This document shows, piece after piece, positions 40,380-50,238 of a stretch of 64,000 bases of DNA. Below the pieces are notes generated by a model, which was given only the letters and a program-made list of their open reading frames with translations, did no database searches and was not told the DNA's origin. Each line of letters begins with the position of its first letter. Position 1 is the stretch's first letter. The position numbers and the translations under genes were made by a program. This stretch comes from Marinobacter sp. BGYM27 (GTDB taxonomy: Bacteria; Pseudomonadota; Gammaproteobacteria; Pseudomonadales; Oleiphilaceae), in assembly GCA_025153445.1 (NCBI GenBank), contig JANZNS010000001.1, positions 1 through 64,000 of the forward strand. The letters are read 5' to 3'.

Positions 40380-41323
40380 TGATGAAGGAAGTGCATGTCG
40401 CAGTCGGTGTTGTGCGGCGCGGCGATACGGTTTTGATCGCGCGCAGACCCGATCACGTGCATCAGGGCGGGTTGCTGGAGTTTCCGGGGGGCAAAGTGGA
40501 GCCTGGCGAGCGCGTGCAGGATGCGCTTGTGCGCGAACTGCACGAAGAAGTTGGCATCGACGTCTGTCCGATGTCTCTGCGCCCGGTTATCGGCATCCGG
40601 CACGACTACGGTGACAAGCGTGTGTTTCTGGACGTTTGGGAGACCGATGACTTTGCCGGAAATCCTGTAGGGCGCGAAGGTCAGTATGTTGACTGGCTCC
40701 CGACGGTAGCGTTGAATCCGACAGACTTTCCGAAAGCAAATCGGCCCATTATTCAGGCGGTGCAATTACCCAGGACCTTGCCGATATCTGCCGGCCGGGG
40801 GCTGTCTGGGGACGAGTTATACGAGGCAGTGCGCGCGCGCCTTGAAGTATCGCGCCCCGATTGGTTTTTGCTGCGGGCACCCTGGTTGCAGCAGTCGGAG
40901 TACATTGCGGCAGCGGCCCGGTTGCAGGCGTATTGTGATACTGCAGGCGTGCGAATGATGCTGCATGGCCATCCGGATCTGATTGAGGCCGTGCCCGCCG
41001 CAGGTGTTCATGTTCCGTTGGCGCTTGCCCGCGACATGACGGCTCGGCCGTTCGCGTCATCGGCGCTGTTAGGCGTATCCTGTCATAGTGATGTCGAGCT
41101 GCAGCAGGCTGCTGCGTTGGGCGCGGATTATGCGTTTTTGGGTCCGGTGGCCAAAACGACCAGTCATCCCGATGTGGATCCTATCGGCTGGGGTGAATTC
41201 TCAGCGCTTGTCGCTACCGCAAACCTACCTGTCTACGCCCTGGGAGGCCTGGGCACGGACGACTTGAACCGCGCGCTGGAAGCTGGTGCGCAAGGTGTGG
41301 CGGGGATCAGCTACTGGTGGTAG
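40379..41323 (+). CDS. mutT: Nudix hydrolase MutT fused to a ThiE-like domain
   Basis: The N-terminal domain is a MutT-type Nudix hydrolase that removes 8-oxo-dGTP; its Nudix box GGKVEPGERV...REL-HEEVG spans residues 38-60 with all conserved Glu residues. The C-terminal half (about 135-314) is a thiamine-phosphate-synthase-like barrel with GHPDLIEA, GVHVPL, SCHSDVELQQAAALGADYAFLGPV and ALGGL. The same fusion, about 315 residues, is found in Pseudomonas. The barrel's function is not known to me; no thi genes are nearby. Either of two adjacent ATG codons could be the start. Confidence 0.9.
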   Translation: MMKEVHVAVGVVRRGDTVLIARRPDHVHQGGLLEFPGGKVEPGERVQDALVRELHEEVGIDVCPMSLRPVIGIRHDYGDKRVFLDVWETDDFAGNPVGREGQYVDWLPTVALNPTDFPKANRPIIQAVQLPRTLPISAGRGLSGDELYEAVRARLEVSRPDWFLLRAPWLQQSEYIAAAARLQAYCDTAGVRMMLHGHPDLIEAVPAAGVHVPLALARDMTARPFASSALLGVSCHSDVELQQAAALGADYAFLGPVAKTTSHPDVDPIGWGEFSALVATANLPVYALGGLGTDDLNRALEAGAQGVAGISYWW

Positions 41324-41416
41324 CGCAGTTCTGCTCGCCGGCAGGGGCTTGTTTTGCCTGTCATGGTATCCGCCTTTTCAGCAGGCTCATCTGTTACAGA
41401 ACAAAGGAGCGTGGAT

Positions 41417-41902
41417 GTGAGTCAATTGACCCATCTCGATGAACAGGGCGCCGCCCGTATGGTGGATGTAACGGAAAAGGCGGTTACCAGCCGCGAAGCC
41501 CGTGCTGAAGCCTTTATCCACATGCAGCCTGCAACAGTGGCGATGATTGTCGATGGTGAGCACCCCAAGGGCGATGTGCTGGCAGTGGCACGAGTTGCCG
41601 GCATCATGGCGGCGAAGAAGACCCATGAATTGATCCCGCTGTGCCACGCGCTCAATCTGACATCCGTCAAGGTGGAACTGGTGCCGGTAAGGGACACTCG
41701 CAGTGGCGTCCATATTGTGGTGATGTGTCGTCTCACGGGCCAGACGGGAGTCGAGATGGAGGCGCTGACAGCAGCCAATATTGCAGCCCTGACGCTGTAC
41801 GATATGTGCAAAGCAGTGGATAGGGGCATGGAGATAGATAGTGTGCGCTTGCTTGAGAAGAAGGGCGGGCGCTCCGGGCATTGGGAGCGAAATCAGGAGT
41901 GA
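41417..41902 (+). CDS. moaC: Cyclic pyranopterin monophosphate synthase
   Basis: MoaC converts the MoaA product into cyclic pyranopterin monophosphate in molybdenum cofactor synthesis. The 161-residue protein starts at GTG 41417 behind AAAGGAG, giving the usual N-terminus ([20 protein letters not shown]). Family motifs are [26 protein letters not shown] split over two conserved blocks, [23 protein letters not shown] and [12 protein letters not shown]. Its stop overlaps the moaA ribosome site region. Confidence 0.95.
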   Translation: MSQLTHLDEQGAARMVDVTEKAVTSREARAEAFIHMQPATVAMIVDGEHPKGDVLAVARVAGIMAAKKTHELIPLCHALNLTSVKVELVPVRDTRSGVHIVVMCRLTGQTGVEMEALTAANIAALTLYDMCKAVDRGMEIDSVRLLEKKGGRSGHWERNQE

Positions 41903-41907
41903 GCGAA

Positions 41908-42891
41908 ATGCTGGTCGATAATTTTGGTCGCCAGGTAAGCTATGTGCGGATTTCAGTTACCGATCGCTGTGATTTCCGTTGTGTCTATTGCATGTCTGAA
42001 GACATGACCTTCCTGCCGAAATCAGAAATCCTCTCCCTCGAAGAAATCGAAGTCATTGCCCGCAACATGGTCAGTTGCGGGGTAACCAAAATCCGCCTGA
42101 CTGGCGGTGAGCCGCTGATAAAGCCCGGCGTGGTTGAGCTTGCGAAGCGGCTGAAACAGCTCCCAGGGTTAAAAGAGCTGTGTATGACGACCAATGGCAG
42201 CAGGCTCCGGGAGCTTGCGGGCCCACTGAAAGCGGCAGGCGTTGACCGACTCAATATCAGCCTGGATAGTCTTGATCCGCAAAAGTTTCGCGAACTGACC
42301 CGCACCGGTGACCTCCATCGCGTCCTGGCCGGCATAGATGCGGCGCGTGAGGCCGGGTTTGAGCGTACCAAGCTGAATGCGGTCATTCTCAACGGACGCA
42401 ATGCCGATGAAGTGGTGGACCTGACAGCGTTCGCGCTGAATCACGGGTTGGATCTCAGTTTTATTGAAGAAATGCCCCTTGGTGTTATTACGGAGCACAA
42501 CCGCAAGGAATCGTTTGTATCCAGTGAAGAGATCCGCGATATGCTGAGCGCCGTCTATACGCTGGATGCGATTGCGGATGATACCGGCGGTCCTTCCCGA
42601 TACTGGAAGATTCCCGGCTACACGAGCCGGATTGGTTTCATATCCCCGCACAGTCACAATTTTTGCGGCGACTGTAACCGCGTCCGTCTGACAACAGAAG
42701 GGCGTTTGTTGCTATGTCTGGGCAACGAACACTCCATGGATCTGAAGCAGGTTGTACGTCGATCCCCGGGGGATGATGCGGCGGTGAAGCGGGCCCTGCA
42801 TGAAGCCATGACCTTGAAACCCGAACGTCACTACTTCTCCCACGACAGCGAGCCCCAGGTTTTGCGGTTTATGAACGCGACCGGGGGCTAG
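41908..42891 (+). CDS. moaA: GTP 3',8-cyclase
   Basis: MoaA is the radical SAM enzyme that starts molybdenum cofactor synthesis from GTP. The 327-residue protein has the first cluster motif CDFRCVYC, the second cluster triad in [19 protein letters not shown], and the C-terminal Gly-Gly dipeptide needed for activity. I choose ATG 41908, eight bases after AGGAG; GTG 41899 and TTG 41881 upstream are less likely. It forms an operon with moaC. Confidence 0.96.
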   Translation: MLVDNFGRQVSYVRISVTDRCDFRCVYCMSEDMTFLPKSEILSLEEIEVIARNMVSCGVTKIRLTGGEPLIKPGVVELAKRLKQLPGLKELCMTTNGSRLRELAGPLKAAGVDRLNISLDSLDPQKFRELTRTGDLHRVLAGIDAAREAGFERTKLNAVILNGRNADEVVDLTAFALNHGLDLSFIEEMPLGVITEHNRKESFVSSEEIRDMLSAVYTLDAIADDTGGPSRYWKIPGYTSRIGFISPHSHNFCGDCNRVRLTTEGRLLLCLGNEHSMDLKQVVRRSPGDDAAVKRALHEAMTLKPERHYFSHDSEPQVLRFMNATGG

Positions 42892-42947
42892 TGTCTCTCT
42901 CTGAGCGGGGCTCTTGAAGATCTCTCAAACCCTGAGTGCTTATCCGG

Positions 42948-42979
42948 CAAGGGCGAGTCACCTAAAAAAACAGCCCTTG
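42948..42979. other. Inverted repeat between moaA and ribA
   Basis: CAAGGGC (42948-42954) and GCCCTTG (42973-42979) form a perfect 7-bp stem around an 18-base loop that contains seven A. No T-run follows, so it is not a typical terminator. The rest of this 163-base gap has a -10-like TAAAAT at 43017-43022 without a well-spaced -35. Confidence 0.3.
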
Positions 42980-43054
42980 TCATCCTGTCAGGGTACGCCC
43001 GGACCCACCATTCTGATAAAATACGCCGCCTGTTAATCCGACTGAGGTAACGCC

Positions 43055-43663
43055 GTGGCTGTTCGCTACGTCCAGAGCTGCCGACTGCCGACGCCGTTCG
43101 GAGTCTTCGATATGCACGGTTTCGAGGAAACTGATACCGGAAAGGAGCATGTCGCCCTGACATTGGGTTCGCTGGAAGGCGATGAACCGATGCTGGCCCG
43201 CACCCATTCCGAGTGCCTGACCGGGGATGCGCTTTACAGCATGCGCTGTGATTGCGGTTATCAGCTCGAAGAGGCCTTGCGCAGTATTGCGCGGGAAGGT
43301 CGTGGCATCCTGATGTATCTGCGCCAGGAAGGTCGTGGTATTGGTCTACTCAATAAAATCCGTGCTTATAACCTGCAGGATCAGGGTGCTGATACTGTTG
43401 AAGCGAACGAGCAGCTGGGGTTTGCCGCAGATCTGCGTGACTACAGCATGTGTCAGGATATGTTGAGCCATCTGGGTATTCGTCGCCTGAAGCTGATGAC
43501 AAACAATCCGCGCAAGGTGAGCGCGTTGACCGGGCTGGGTATCGAAATTGTCGAACGGGTGCCGCTGCATGTGGGGCGCAACCCCCACAACACGGGCTAT
43601 CTTGATACCAAGCAGAGTAAGCTTGGTCACTGGCTTGAAACCCATCAGGACGATGATGTCTGA
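43055..43663 (+). CDS. ribA: GTP cyclohydrolase II
   Basis: RibA opens GTP to the first intermediate of riboflavin synthesis. The 202-residue single-domain protein matches the length of E. coli RibA (196). Zinc cysteines lie in [23 protein letters not shown], followed by [13 protein letters not shown] and [15 protein letters not shown]. It starts at GTG 43055 behind GAGGTAA. No FMN riboswitch is seen upstream. Confidence 0.96.
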   Translation: MAVRYVQSCRLPTPFGVFDMHGFEETDTGKEHVALTLGSLEGDEPMLARTHSECLTGDALYSMRCDCGYQLEEALRSIAREGRGILMYLRQEGRGIGLLNKIRAYNLQDQGADTVEANEQLGFAADLRDYSMCQDMLSHLGIRRLKLMTNNPRKVSALTGLGIEIVERVPLHVGRNPHNTGYLDTKQSKLGHWLETHQDDDV

Positions 43664-43702
43664 TCAGCCTGATGGCTGTAAGTTTTCGCTAATGCCCGCG
43701 CA

Positions 43703-43735
43703 GGGCTGACCCTGTCAGCCCACCGGTTTGTCTTT
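43703..43735. terminator. Hairpin between convergent ribA and dxs
   Basis: GGGCTGAC-CCT-GTCAGCCC (43703-43721) is a perfect 8-bp stem with a three-base loop. The following rightward sequence is only moderately T-rich (ggtttgtctttac). Confidence 0.5.
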
Positions 43736-45668
43736 ACTTGACCGCCCGCAGCGCCTGTTGACTTGTCAGTTTATCCCAGCGTTTCTTGATGCTCTCCAGA
43801 ATACCTTCCGGATGCAGCCCACAGACTTCGAGTAGCTCCTGATGTTTGCCGTGATCGATAAACCGATCGGGCAAGCCGAGATGGAGCATTGCGACCTGAA
43901 TGCCTTCTTCGTTCAGGTATTCAGATACACCGCTTCCCGCACCACCGGCAATGGCGTTTTCTTCAAGCGTGACCAGCAGGTCATGGCTCTCTGCCAGTGA
44001 CTGAATCAATGCGGTATCCAGCGGTTTCACGAAGCGCATATCGGCCACTGTGGCATCCAGTGTTTCAGCTGCAGTCTTTGTGGCGTCAAGCAGGCTGCCG
44101 AAGTTCAGTATGGCGATCCGATGGCCTTCCCGTACCAATCGCCCTTTGCCAATGGGCATTGGGGTCAGTGTTTCTTCCATTGGCGTGCCGGGGCCAGTGC
44201 CGCGGGGATAGCGCACAGCAGCGGGGCCGTCGAATGCCAGTCCCGTCTGCAACAGTTGGCGCGTTTCGTTTTCATCGGACGGCGCCATCACCACCATATT
44301 GGGTATGCAGCGCAGGTAGCTCAGATCAAACGCGCCGGCGTGTGTAGGGCCGTCTTCACCTACAAGGCCGGCCCGATCGATGGCAAACAGCACGTCCAGA
44401 TTCTGGATCGCGACATCATGTATCAGCTGATCGTAACCGCGTTGCAAAAAGGTCGAATAGATCGCAACAACCGGCTTTGCGCCATCGCAGGCCAGACCTG
44501 CCGCCAGGGTGACGGCATGCTGCTCGGCAATCGCAACGTCGAAGTAGCGTTCAGGAAAGCGCGAGCTGAACTCGACAAGGTCTGATCCCTCACACATCGC
44601 GGGTGTTATGCCGACTACGCGTTCGTCTTGCTCTGCTGTATCGCACAGCCATTTGCCGAATACGTTGGCGTACTTGTATTTCTTCGCAGCAGGTGGCGTC
44701 GTTGCAGGCTTGACCGGCGGCGCTGGCTCGATCTTGTTGATCGCGTGATAACCGATAGGGTCGGCTTCTGCCGGAGCAAAACCCTTGCCCTTCTTGGTCA
44801 CGATATGAAGGAACTGTGGTCCTTCCAGTTCGCGGATGTTCTGCAGGGTTTCAACCAGCAGCGGCAGGTCGTGCCCGTCGATGGGGCCGATATAGTTGAA
44901 TCCCAATTCCTCAAACAGTGTGCCGCCCGATATCAGACCCTTAAAATGCTCCTCGGTCTTTTTGGCCAGCGCCATCAGATTAGGCTTGCCCTGAAGGACC
45001 TTTTTGCTGCCGTCCCGGACCTGGTTGTAGGTTGGGCTCGCCAGAAGCTTGGCGAAATAGTTCGACAAGCCGCCTACGTTTTGTGAAATCGACATGTCGT
45101 TGTCATTCAGTACCACTAACATATCGGCATGAAGGTGGCCTGCATGGTTGAGTGCCTCGAAAGCCATGCCGGCGGTCATGGCGCCGTCACCGATCACGGC
45201 GATGCTCTTGCGGCCGGTACGTTGCATTCTGGCGGCGATTGCCATGCCAAGGGCGGCACTGATGGAGGTGCTGGAATGCCCCACACCGAAGGTGTCGAAT
45301 TCACTCTCTCCGCGTTTGGGAAAGCCTGCCAGGCCATCCTTCTTGCGGATCGATGTCATGCGCTCGCGCCGACCGGTCAGGATTTTATGAGGATAGGCCT
45401 GATGACCCACATCCCATACCAGGCGGTCTTCCGGCGTGTTAAAGACGTAGTGCAAGGCAACTGTAAGCTCCAGTACGCCAAGGCCGGCGCCGAAATGGCC
45501 GCCAGACTGGCCCACTGTCCAGAGCAGATACGCGCGGAGTTCGCGGGCCAGTTGGGGCAACTGGTCTTCGGCCAGGATTCGCAGTTGCTCCGGATGGGTG
45601 ATCCGGTCGAGCAACGGCGTATTGGGCTGGCGTGATGGAATCTCCTGAAAAATAGTCGTGTCCTGCAT
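43734..45668 (-). CDS. dxs: 1-deoxy-D-xylulose-5-phosphate synthase
   Basis: Dxs is the first enzyme of the methylerythritol phosphate pathway and also feeds thiamine and pyridoxal synthesis. The 644-residue protein has the thiamine diphosphate motif [18 protein letters not shown] near residue 155, [15 protein letters not shown]-type N-terminal motif ([15 protein letters not shown]), and the transketolase pyrimidine domain with [15 protein letters not shown]. Length is near that of E. coli (620). It is the last gene of leftward xseB-ispA-dxs but has a -10 box of its own. Confidence 0.97.
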   Translation of the reverse strand: MQDTTIFQEIPSRQPNTPLLDRITHPEQLRILAEDQLPQLARELRAYLLWTVGQSGGHFGAGLGVLELTVALHYVFNTPEDRLVWDVGHQAYPHKILTGRRERMTSIRKKDGLAGFPKRGESEFDTFGVGHSSTSISAALGMAIAARMQRTGRKSIAVIGDGAMTAGMAFEALNHAGHLHADMLVVLNDNDMSISQNVGGLSNYFAKLLASPTYNQVRDGSKKVLQGKPNLMALAKKTEEHFKGLISGGTLFEELGFNYIGPIDGHDLPLLVETLQNIRELEGPQFLHIVTKKGKGFAPAEADPIGYHAINKIEPAPPVKPATTPPAAKKYKYANVFGKWLCDTAEQDERVVGITPAMCEGSDLVEFSSRFPERYFDVAIAEQHAVTLAAGLACDGAKPVVAIYSTFLQRGYDQLIHDVAIQNLDVLFAIDRAGLVGEDGPTHAGAFDLSYLRCIPNMVVMAPSDENETRQLLQTGLAFDGPAAVRYPRGTGPGTPMEETLTPMPIGKGRLVREGHRIAILNFGSLLDATKTAAETLDATVADMRFVKPLDTALIQSLAESHDLLVTLEENAIAGGAGSGVSEYLNEEGIQVAMLHLGLPDRFIDHGKHQELLEVCGLHPEGILESIKKRWDKLTSQQALRAVK

Positions 45669-45730
45669 CCGCTCTGGTCTTTTGGTTCACAATGGGTCAG
45701 GGAGCCCCTGAAGAATACCTGAAGCTCCAC

Positions 45731-45736
45731 ATTATA
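45731..45736 (-). promoter_or_regulatory. Consensus -10 box before dxs
   Basis: On the minus strand TATAAT lies 63 bases before the dxs ATG, in the 123-base gap after ispA. The -35 region (TGAAAC at 45754-45759) is weak. A GGAGC...GCTCC inverted repeat lies just downstream at 45701-45728. Confidence 0.4.
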
Positions 45737-45791
45737 CGGGATGATCCGCCCCGGTTTCACATTTCATTCGGGACATGTTCCGGGGATTGAT

Positions 45792-46691
45792 TCAGTGGGT
45801 TCGCGTCACCACAAAGTTGGCGATTTGTCTCAGGGCATCGGCGCTGTCACCAAACGCCGCGAGCGCTTCAATGGCCTGGTCCTGGAGTGTCTGCAGATAG
45901 TCTCTGGCGCCTTCAATGCCCATGCAGGCCGGATAGGTGGGCTTGTCCCGGGCGACATCGGACCCTTGCGGTTTGCCGATAGTGCCGGTACTGCCTTCAA
46001 TATCCAGCAGGTCGTCCTGAACCTGGAAGGCCAGCCCGAGTGCCTGTCCATATTGCTGCAAGGCTGCAATCTGCTGGTCGCTGGCGGCTTCTGTCGACAT
46101 GGCGCCGAGTGTGATGCTGGCCTCGATCAGTGCGCCGGTTTTGCATCGGTGCATGTGCTCCAGCTCGCTCAGCGACAGTTTTTGGCCGACCGATCCCAGA
46201 TCAATTGCCTGACCGCCTACCATGCCGGACTCGCCGCTTGCTTTGGCCAGCAGTTGGATCATGGCGATGCGCGTGACGGGCGCGAACGAACCGCGTTGGG
46301 CCAGTATCTCGAATGCCAGCGCCTGTAACGCATCACCGGCCAGAATGGCGGTGGCTTCATCATACGCAAGGTGAGTCGTCGGCTTGCCGCGGCGCAGGGC
46401 GTCGTCGTCCATTGCCGGCAAATCGTCGTGAATCAGCGAATAGGCGTGAATCAGCTCGACCGCGCAACCCGGAATAATGGCGCTGGCCGGCGATTGCGAA
46501 ATGGCAGCAGCAGAGGCCATCGCCAGAACCGGTCGAATGCGTTTGCCACCACCAAGCACGGCGTAACGCATGGCATCTTCCAGGCGTCCTGCTGGCGAGT
46601 GCCCGAGTGTTAACCAGTCATCAAGTGTGGCTTCGACCTGCTCGCGCCATTCAGTGACGTACGGAAGCAGATCGTGCGAGGGAGCATTCAT
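45792..46691 (-). CDS. ispA: (2E,6E)-farnesyl diphosphate synthase
   Basis: IspA condenses IPP with DMAPP and GPP to farnesyl diphosphate. The 299-residue protein has the first Asp-rich motif DDLPAMDDDALRRGKPT and the second DDLLDIEG. GGGKRIRPVLAMA binds the IPP phosphate. Length equals that of E. coli IspA (299). Its ATG shares one base with the xseB stop codon, giving translational coupling in xseB-ispA-dxs. Confidence 0.96.
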   Translation of the reverse strand: MNAPSHDLLPYVTEWREQVEATLDDWLTLGHSPAGRLEDAMRYAVLGGGKRIRPVLAMASAAAISQSPASAIIPGCAVELIHAYSLIHDDLPAMDDDALRRGKPTTHLAYDEATAILAGDALQALAFEILAQRGSFAPVTRIAMIQLLAKASGESGMVGGQAIDLGSVGQKLSLSELEHMHRCKTGALIEASITLGAMSTEAASDQQIAALQQYGQALGLAFQVQDDLLDIEGSTGTIGKPQGSDVARDKPTYPACMGIEGARDYLQTLQDQAIEALAAFGDSADALRQIANFVVTRTH

Positions 46692-46942
46692 TAGCCCTCA
46701 TCATCCATTTCGAAAGGTTGGGTGGTGAGCGTGTCGTCATCGGATTTAACGAGTTGCTCGACACGCTGTTCTGCTTGCTTGAGCGCTTGCTGGCATTCGC
46801 GTGTCAGTCGCACGCCGCGCTCAAACGCCGTCAGGGATTTTTCCAGTGGCAAATCGCCCTGTTCCAGTTCGCGCACCAGTGTTTCCAATTCATTGAGTGA
46901 CTTTTCGAAGTCAGCAATGGTGACGCCTGTTTTGTCGCTCAT
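46691..46942 (-). CDS. xseB: Exodeoxyribonuclease VII small subunit
   Basis: XseB coats the XseA catalytic subunit of ExoVII, which degrades single-stranded DNA. The 83-residue protein contains the family pattern [26 protein letters not shown] and [22 protein letters not shown], forming two helices. I place the start at ATG 46942 with GGAG upstream; a more distal ATG at 47035 would add 31 unmatched, Arg-rich residues. It heads the leftward operon. Confidence 0.93.
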   Translation of the reverse strand: MSDKTGVTIADFEKSLNELETLVRELEQGDLPLEKSLTAFERGVRLTRECQQALKQAEQRVEQLVKSDDDTLTTQPFEMDDEG

Positions 46943-47154
46943 AACAGGTTTTCTCCGCCGGGATCTGTTTCGCCGGAGTATATCAGACCCGACCGCGGTT
47001 GGGCGTGAGTGCAAGGCGCGAATTGGCGATTTCATTCGTTCCCCCGCTGGCCATGAAAGTTTATGCTACAGAGGGTGTTGCCAAACGCTGTGGGCGCTGC
47101 TGTTTTATCGTGAGTACTCAAGCCTGCATCAGATTGATCGGAGTGGACCAGGTT

Positions 47155-47724
47155 ATGTGGAAAGGTGACGAACGCAGGCGGTTTTATCGGGTAGATGATC
47201 GGGTTGCGCTGCGCTTCATGAGGCTCAGGGACAACAATGCGGTTTCCGCCGAAATCGCAAAGCTTTCACTGGATACCCGTATAGAAGAAGTGGATGCGGC
47301 GCTGATGCAGGCAATATCCGCGCTGGCGGCACAGTCACCGGAAGGCGGGCGAGTGGCCGAGTTGTTCAACCGGAAATTGGCGCTGGTGTTGGAGTCGCAG
47401 ACGGCGTCGTCTGTAAACCGTCAGGCGACGCTGGTGACCCGGGATATCAATCTCAGCGCCGGCGGTCTTGCCTTCAGTACAGATGAGCCCGTTGAATTGG
47501 GGGATAGCCTGTTGCTGGATGTGTTGTTTTATCCTGAAAGCAGAACCATCAGGGCACTTGCCCGGGTTGTTGCTGCGGAGCCGCAAAATGATGGCTACCG
47601 GCTGCGATTGGATTTCGAGCGGCTCACCGATAATGACCGTGAACTGCTGACAGGGCACATCATGCGTTTGCAGAGCCGTCAGCTTCGGCGCCGGGACCAG
47701 AGTGCTCAGTCCGAAAACGGCTGA
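47155..47724 (+). CDS. PilZ-domain protein with helical insertion
   Basis: The c-di-GMP-binding motifs RRRFYR (residues 7-12) and NLSAGG (99-104, in RDINLSAGGLAF) are both present. They are separated by nearly 90 residues instead of the usual 20-35, and the intervening stretch (about 30-88) is strongly helical with heptad-like hydrophobics (VDAALMQAISALAA, VAELFNRKLALVLE). Such insertions are known from tetrameric PilZ proteins of Xanthomonas. I chose ATG 47155; the frame is open 52 codons upstream without family match. It overlaps the convergent NRDE gene by 19 bases. Confidence 0.75.
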   Translation: MWKGDERRRFYRVDDRVALRFMRLRDNNAVSAEIAKLSLDTRIEEVDAALMQAISALAAQSPEGGRVAELFNRKLALVLESQTASSVNRQATLVTRDINLSAGGLAFSTDEPVELGDSLLLDVLFYPESRTIRALARVVAAEPQNDGYRLRLDFERLTDNDRELLTGHIMRLQSRQLRRRDQSAQSENG

Positions 47725-48479
47725 CGTTGCCATTGAAAGGTTTGCCGCTTGCCGGGTGCGCCCCATTGTTCCCAGCTTTGCTCGGTGACCCGGATGTCTC
47801 CCGTCGCCGCTACGGTGATGATTGTGGTCGCTCGAGTGCCGTAGTGCTCACTCTTGATGAAGGGCGATGACAGGAAGCGTTCAGTCTCAAGTCCAACGCC
47901 GGTATCCGGCAGATACTGGTCAGGGGCTGGTGCTGTATCCTGCATGTCGGCGATGAGCTGCTCATGGAGCGAAGGTTGTGCAACCTGCTGCAGCCGTTCA
48001 GTCAGTCGCTTGCGCAGGGTCACCAGCTTTGGCCAGGGGCTTTGCAGCAGGTGGTTGCTCAGGCCATAAGCGCCCCGATGCAAATTGCGCCCCGGGTGCG
48101 GGTCACGGTTGCTGAAATACCAACCACTTTTGCTATCCACACAGATCAGGTTGAAGCCGGCCAGTTTGCCCCGGGACTGCTGCAATGCATCGCCGAGTTC
48201 AGTCGTCGATTGGTCCAGTGCCCATAGCGGTAACTGCCCTCTGGAAATGGCGGCTTTCTCTGGTCGCCCATCCCTGAAGTTGGTGACGGCAGCCACTTCG
48301 CCTTGCGGGCTAATCGCAAGCCAGGTGCCCCCTGACTCCCGGTCCCGGCCGGCCAGAACTTCCTGCTCGGACCACCAGTGCATCGGGTCAGTCGGCCGTT
48401 GATAGTATTCATCGCGGTTGGCTGCGACCACCAGTGGAAGCTCCGGATGTTGATTAATGGCAAACAGAATCAGGCACAT
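47706..48479 (-). CDS. NRDE-family protein (TANGO2-like)
   Basis: Starting MCLILFAINQHPELPLVVAANRDEYYQRP, the 257-residue protein has the Asn-Arg-Asp-Glu motif that names the family, plus GGTWLAISPQGEVAAVTNFRD. Family members resemble Ntn-type hydrolases with Cys2 as nucleophile and include eukaryotic TANGO2; a biochemical role in bacteria is not established to my knowledge. ATG 48479 places Cys at position 2, which fits better than the ATG four codons upstream. Confidence 0.85.
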   Translation of the reverse strand: MCLILFAINQHPELPLVVAANRDEYYQRPTDPMHWWSEQEVLAGRDRESGGTWLAISPQGEVAAVTNFRDGRPEKAAISRGQLPLWALDQSTTELGDALQQSRGKLAGFNLICVDSKSGWYFSNRDPHPGRNLHRGAYGLSNHLLQSPWPKLVTLRKRLTERLQQVAQPSLHEQLIADMQDTAPAPDQYLPDTGVGLETERFLSSPFIKSEHYGTRATTIITVAATGDIRVTEQSWEQWGAPGKRQTFQWQRQPFSD

Positions 48480-48606
48480 AGTAGATTCCATGTTCGGTGG
48501 CAGGTTCTTGGAGTGAACCTTGGTAAGCCCCTGTGTATCATACGAGCCTTAATTTTGCCTATTGCCATTGCCGGTAGGGCATTATTCACCTGAGGTCGGT
48601 GCCTGT

Positions 48607-49401
48607 ATGAGTTTGATGGTGTTGTTCGCAATTTATCTCGCGCTGGGAGCAGTCGCCGGCGTGCTGGCTGGCCTGTTTGGTATCGGCGGAGGCCTGGTGA
48701 TTGTGCCGGTACTGATTTTCAGCTTCAGTTTGCAGGGTGTGAGCGCGGATGTGGCTGCCCATCTGGCGATTGGCACCTCCCTGGCCACGATCGTCTTTAC
48801 GTCGGTGAGTTCGATTCGCTCCCATCATCTGCACGGTTCTGTCCGCTGGGAACTGTTTCGCCCGATGATGGTCGGTATTGTCGTCGGTGCAGTGCTGGGC
48901 GCTTATACTGCTGCGCTGATTCCTGGTGAAATGCTGACCGTTATTATTGGCGTCTTTGTGATTCTGGTAGCAATCAAAATGTTGCTCGACGTCAAACCGT
49001 CCGCCAGTCGTCAGGTTCCGGGTAAGTCGGGGTTGGTCGTTGCGGGTGGCGGTATTGGCTGGGCATCGGCCATCTTCGGCATTGGTGGCGGTACACTCAC
49101 CGTGCCGTTTTTGAGCTGGTGCAACGTTAAAATGCAGCAGGCGGTAGGCACCTCAGCTGCCTGCGGTTTGCCGATAGCATTGGCTGGTGCGCTGGCGAAT
49201 ATCGGCACAGGCTGGGGCAACACGGGGTTGCCTGAATACAGCCTGGGGTATGTTTATTTGCCTGCGATGCTGGGGATTGTTCTGACCAGCGTGATCTTCG
49301 CGCGGGTTGGCGCTGTGTTGGCGCACAAGCTGGACGCCCTGATGCTGAAACGGATTTTTGCGATTCTGCTGATTATTGTGGGTATACGCTTTCTGATCTG
49401 A
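48607..49401 (+). CDS. TauE/SafE-family (TSUP) anion permease
   Basis: This 264-residue protein has eight likely membrane segments and the repeated family motif: GLFGIGGGLVIVPVL near residue 23 and AIFGIGGGTLTVPFL in the second half. TauE/SafE permeases are thought to export sulfite, sulfoacetate or other sulfur-containing anions; the substrate here is unknown and there are no sulfur genes nearby. Start ATG 48607 is preferred over a longer frame from 48562. It is followed by lgt after 48 bases, a pairing seen in other gammaproteobacteria. Confidence 0.88.
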   Translation: MSLMVLFAIYLALGAVAGVLAGLFGIGGGLVIVPVLIFSFSLQGVSADVAAHLAIGTSLATIVFTSVSSIRSHHLHGSVRWELFRPMMVGIVVGAVLGAYTAALIPGEMLTVIIGVFVILVAIKMLLDVKPSASRQVPGKSGLVVAGGGIGWASAIFGIGGGTLTVPFLSWCNVKMQQAVGTSAACGLPIALAGALANIGTGWGNTGLPEYSLGYVYLPAMLGIVLTSVIFARVGAVLAHKLDALMLKRIFAILLIIVGIRFLI

Positions 49402-49449
49402 TGGCGTCGGTCTTTTCTTTTTTCCTGTTTCGCTTAAGAGAGCTTTTGC

Positions 49450-50238
49450 ATGTTACGTCATCCCGATATAGACCCGATTGCCATTTCGTTGGGGCCCGTG
49501 AAGATCCATTGGTATGGCCTGACCTATCTGGTGGGGTTTGTTGTTGGATGGTGGCTTGGCCGGTTGCGCACCCGTAAACCCTGGTCTCCGATCAATGAAG
49601 AGCAAATGGGCGACCTGCTGTTCTACATTGCATTGGGCGTGGTTTTGGGCGGCCGCTTCGGGTATGTCATCTTCTATAATTTTGAGACTTTCCTCATGGA
49701 CCCGCTCTGGTTGTTCCGGGTCTGGGAAGGCGGTATGTCGTTCCATGGCGGATTGATTGGCGTCATGCTGGCGATGTGGTGGTTTGGCCGGAAGGTGAAC
49801 TGCGGTTTCTTTGCTATTGCCGATTTTGTGGCCCCGCTGGTGCCGGTAGGCCTGGGCGCCGGCCGGATTGGCAACTTTATCAACGGCGAGCTCTGGGGGC
49901 GGCCGACTGACGTGTCCTGGGGCATGGTGTTTCCGACAGCGCCGGATATGCTGGCGCGTCACCCTTCCCAGCTGTACCAGTTTGCAATGGAAGGCGTGCT
50001 GCTGTTTATCGCCCTTTGGTGGTTCTCGAACAAACAACGCCCGCGTATGGCAGTCTCCGGGTTATTCCTGGTGCTTTACGCCTTCTTCAGAATCGTGGCA
50101 GAGTTTTACCGGCAACCGGATGCCCAATTGGGGTACCTGGCTTTTGATTGGGTCACCATGGGGCAGGTGTTATCGCTGCCTATGCTGCTTGCCGGTGTCG
50201 TTTTGATGGTTATTGCATACAGGAGAAAGTCAGCATGA
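49450..50238 (+). CDS. lgt: Prolipoprotein diacylglyceryl transferase
   Basis: Lgt attaches diacylglycerol to the lipobox cysteine of lipoproteins such as LpoA. The 262-residue membrane protein has about seven membrane segments, the SFHGGLIG loop with catalytic His, and the Lgt signature [17 protein letters not shown]. Its stop overlaps the thyA start by four bases (ATGA). Confidence 0.96.
   Translation: MLRHPDIDPIAISLGPVKIHWYGLTYLVGFVVGWWLGRLRTRKPWSPINEEQMGDLLFYIALGVVLGGRFGYVIFYNFETFLMDPLWLFRVWEGGMSFHGGLIGVMLAMWWFGRKVNCGFFAIADFVAPLVPVGLGAGRIGNFINGELWGRPTDVSWGMVFPTAPDMLARHPSQLYQFAMEGVLLFIALWWFSNKQRPRMAVSGLFLVLYAFFRIVAEFYRQPDAQLGYLAFDWVTMGQVLSLPMLLAGVVLMVIAYRRKSA

Noticed and set aside
41324-41416. 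Molybdenum cofactor riboswitch before moaC
   Set aside because: The 93-base gap is too short and lacks the expected paired elements.
42892-43054. FMN riboswitch before ribA
   Set aside because: The gap has none of the conserved FMN-element blocks; only a simple inverted repeat is seen.
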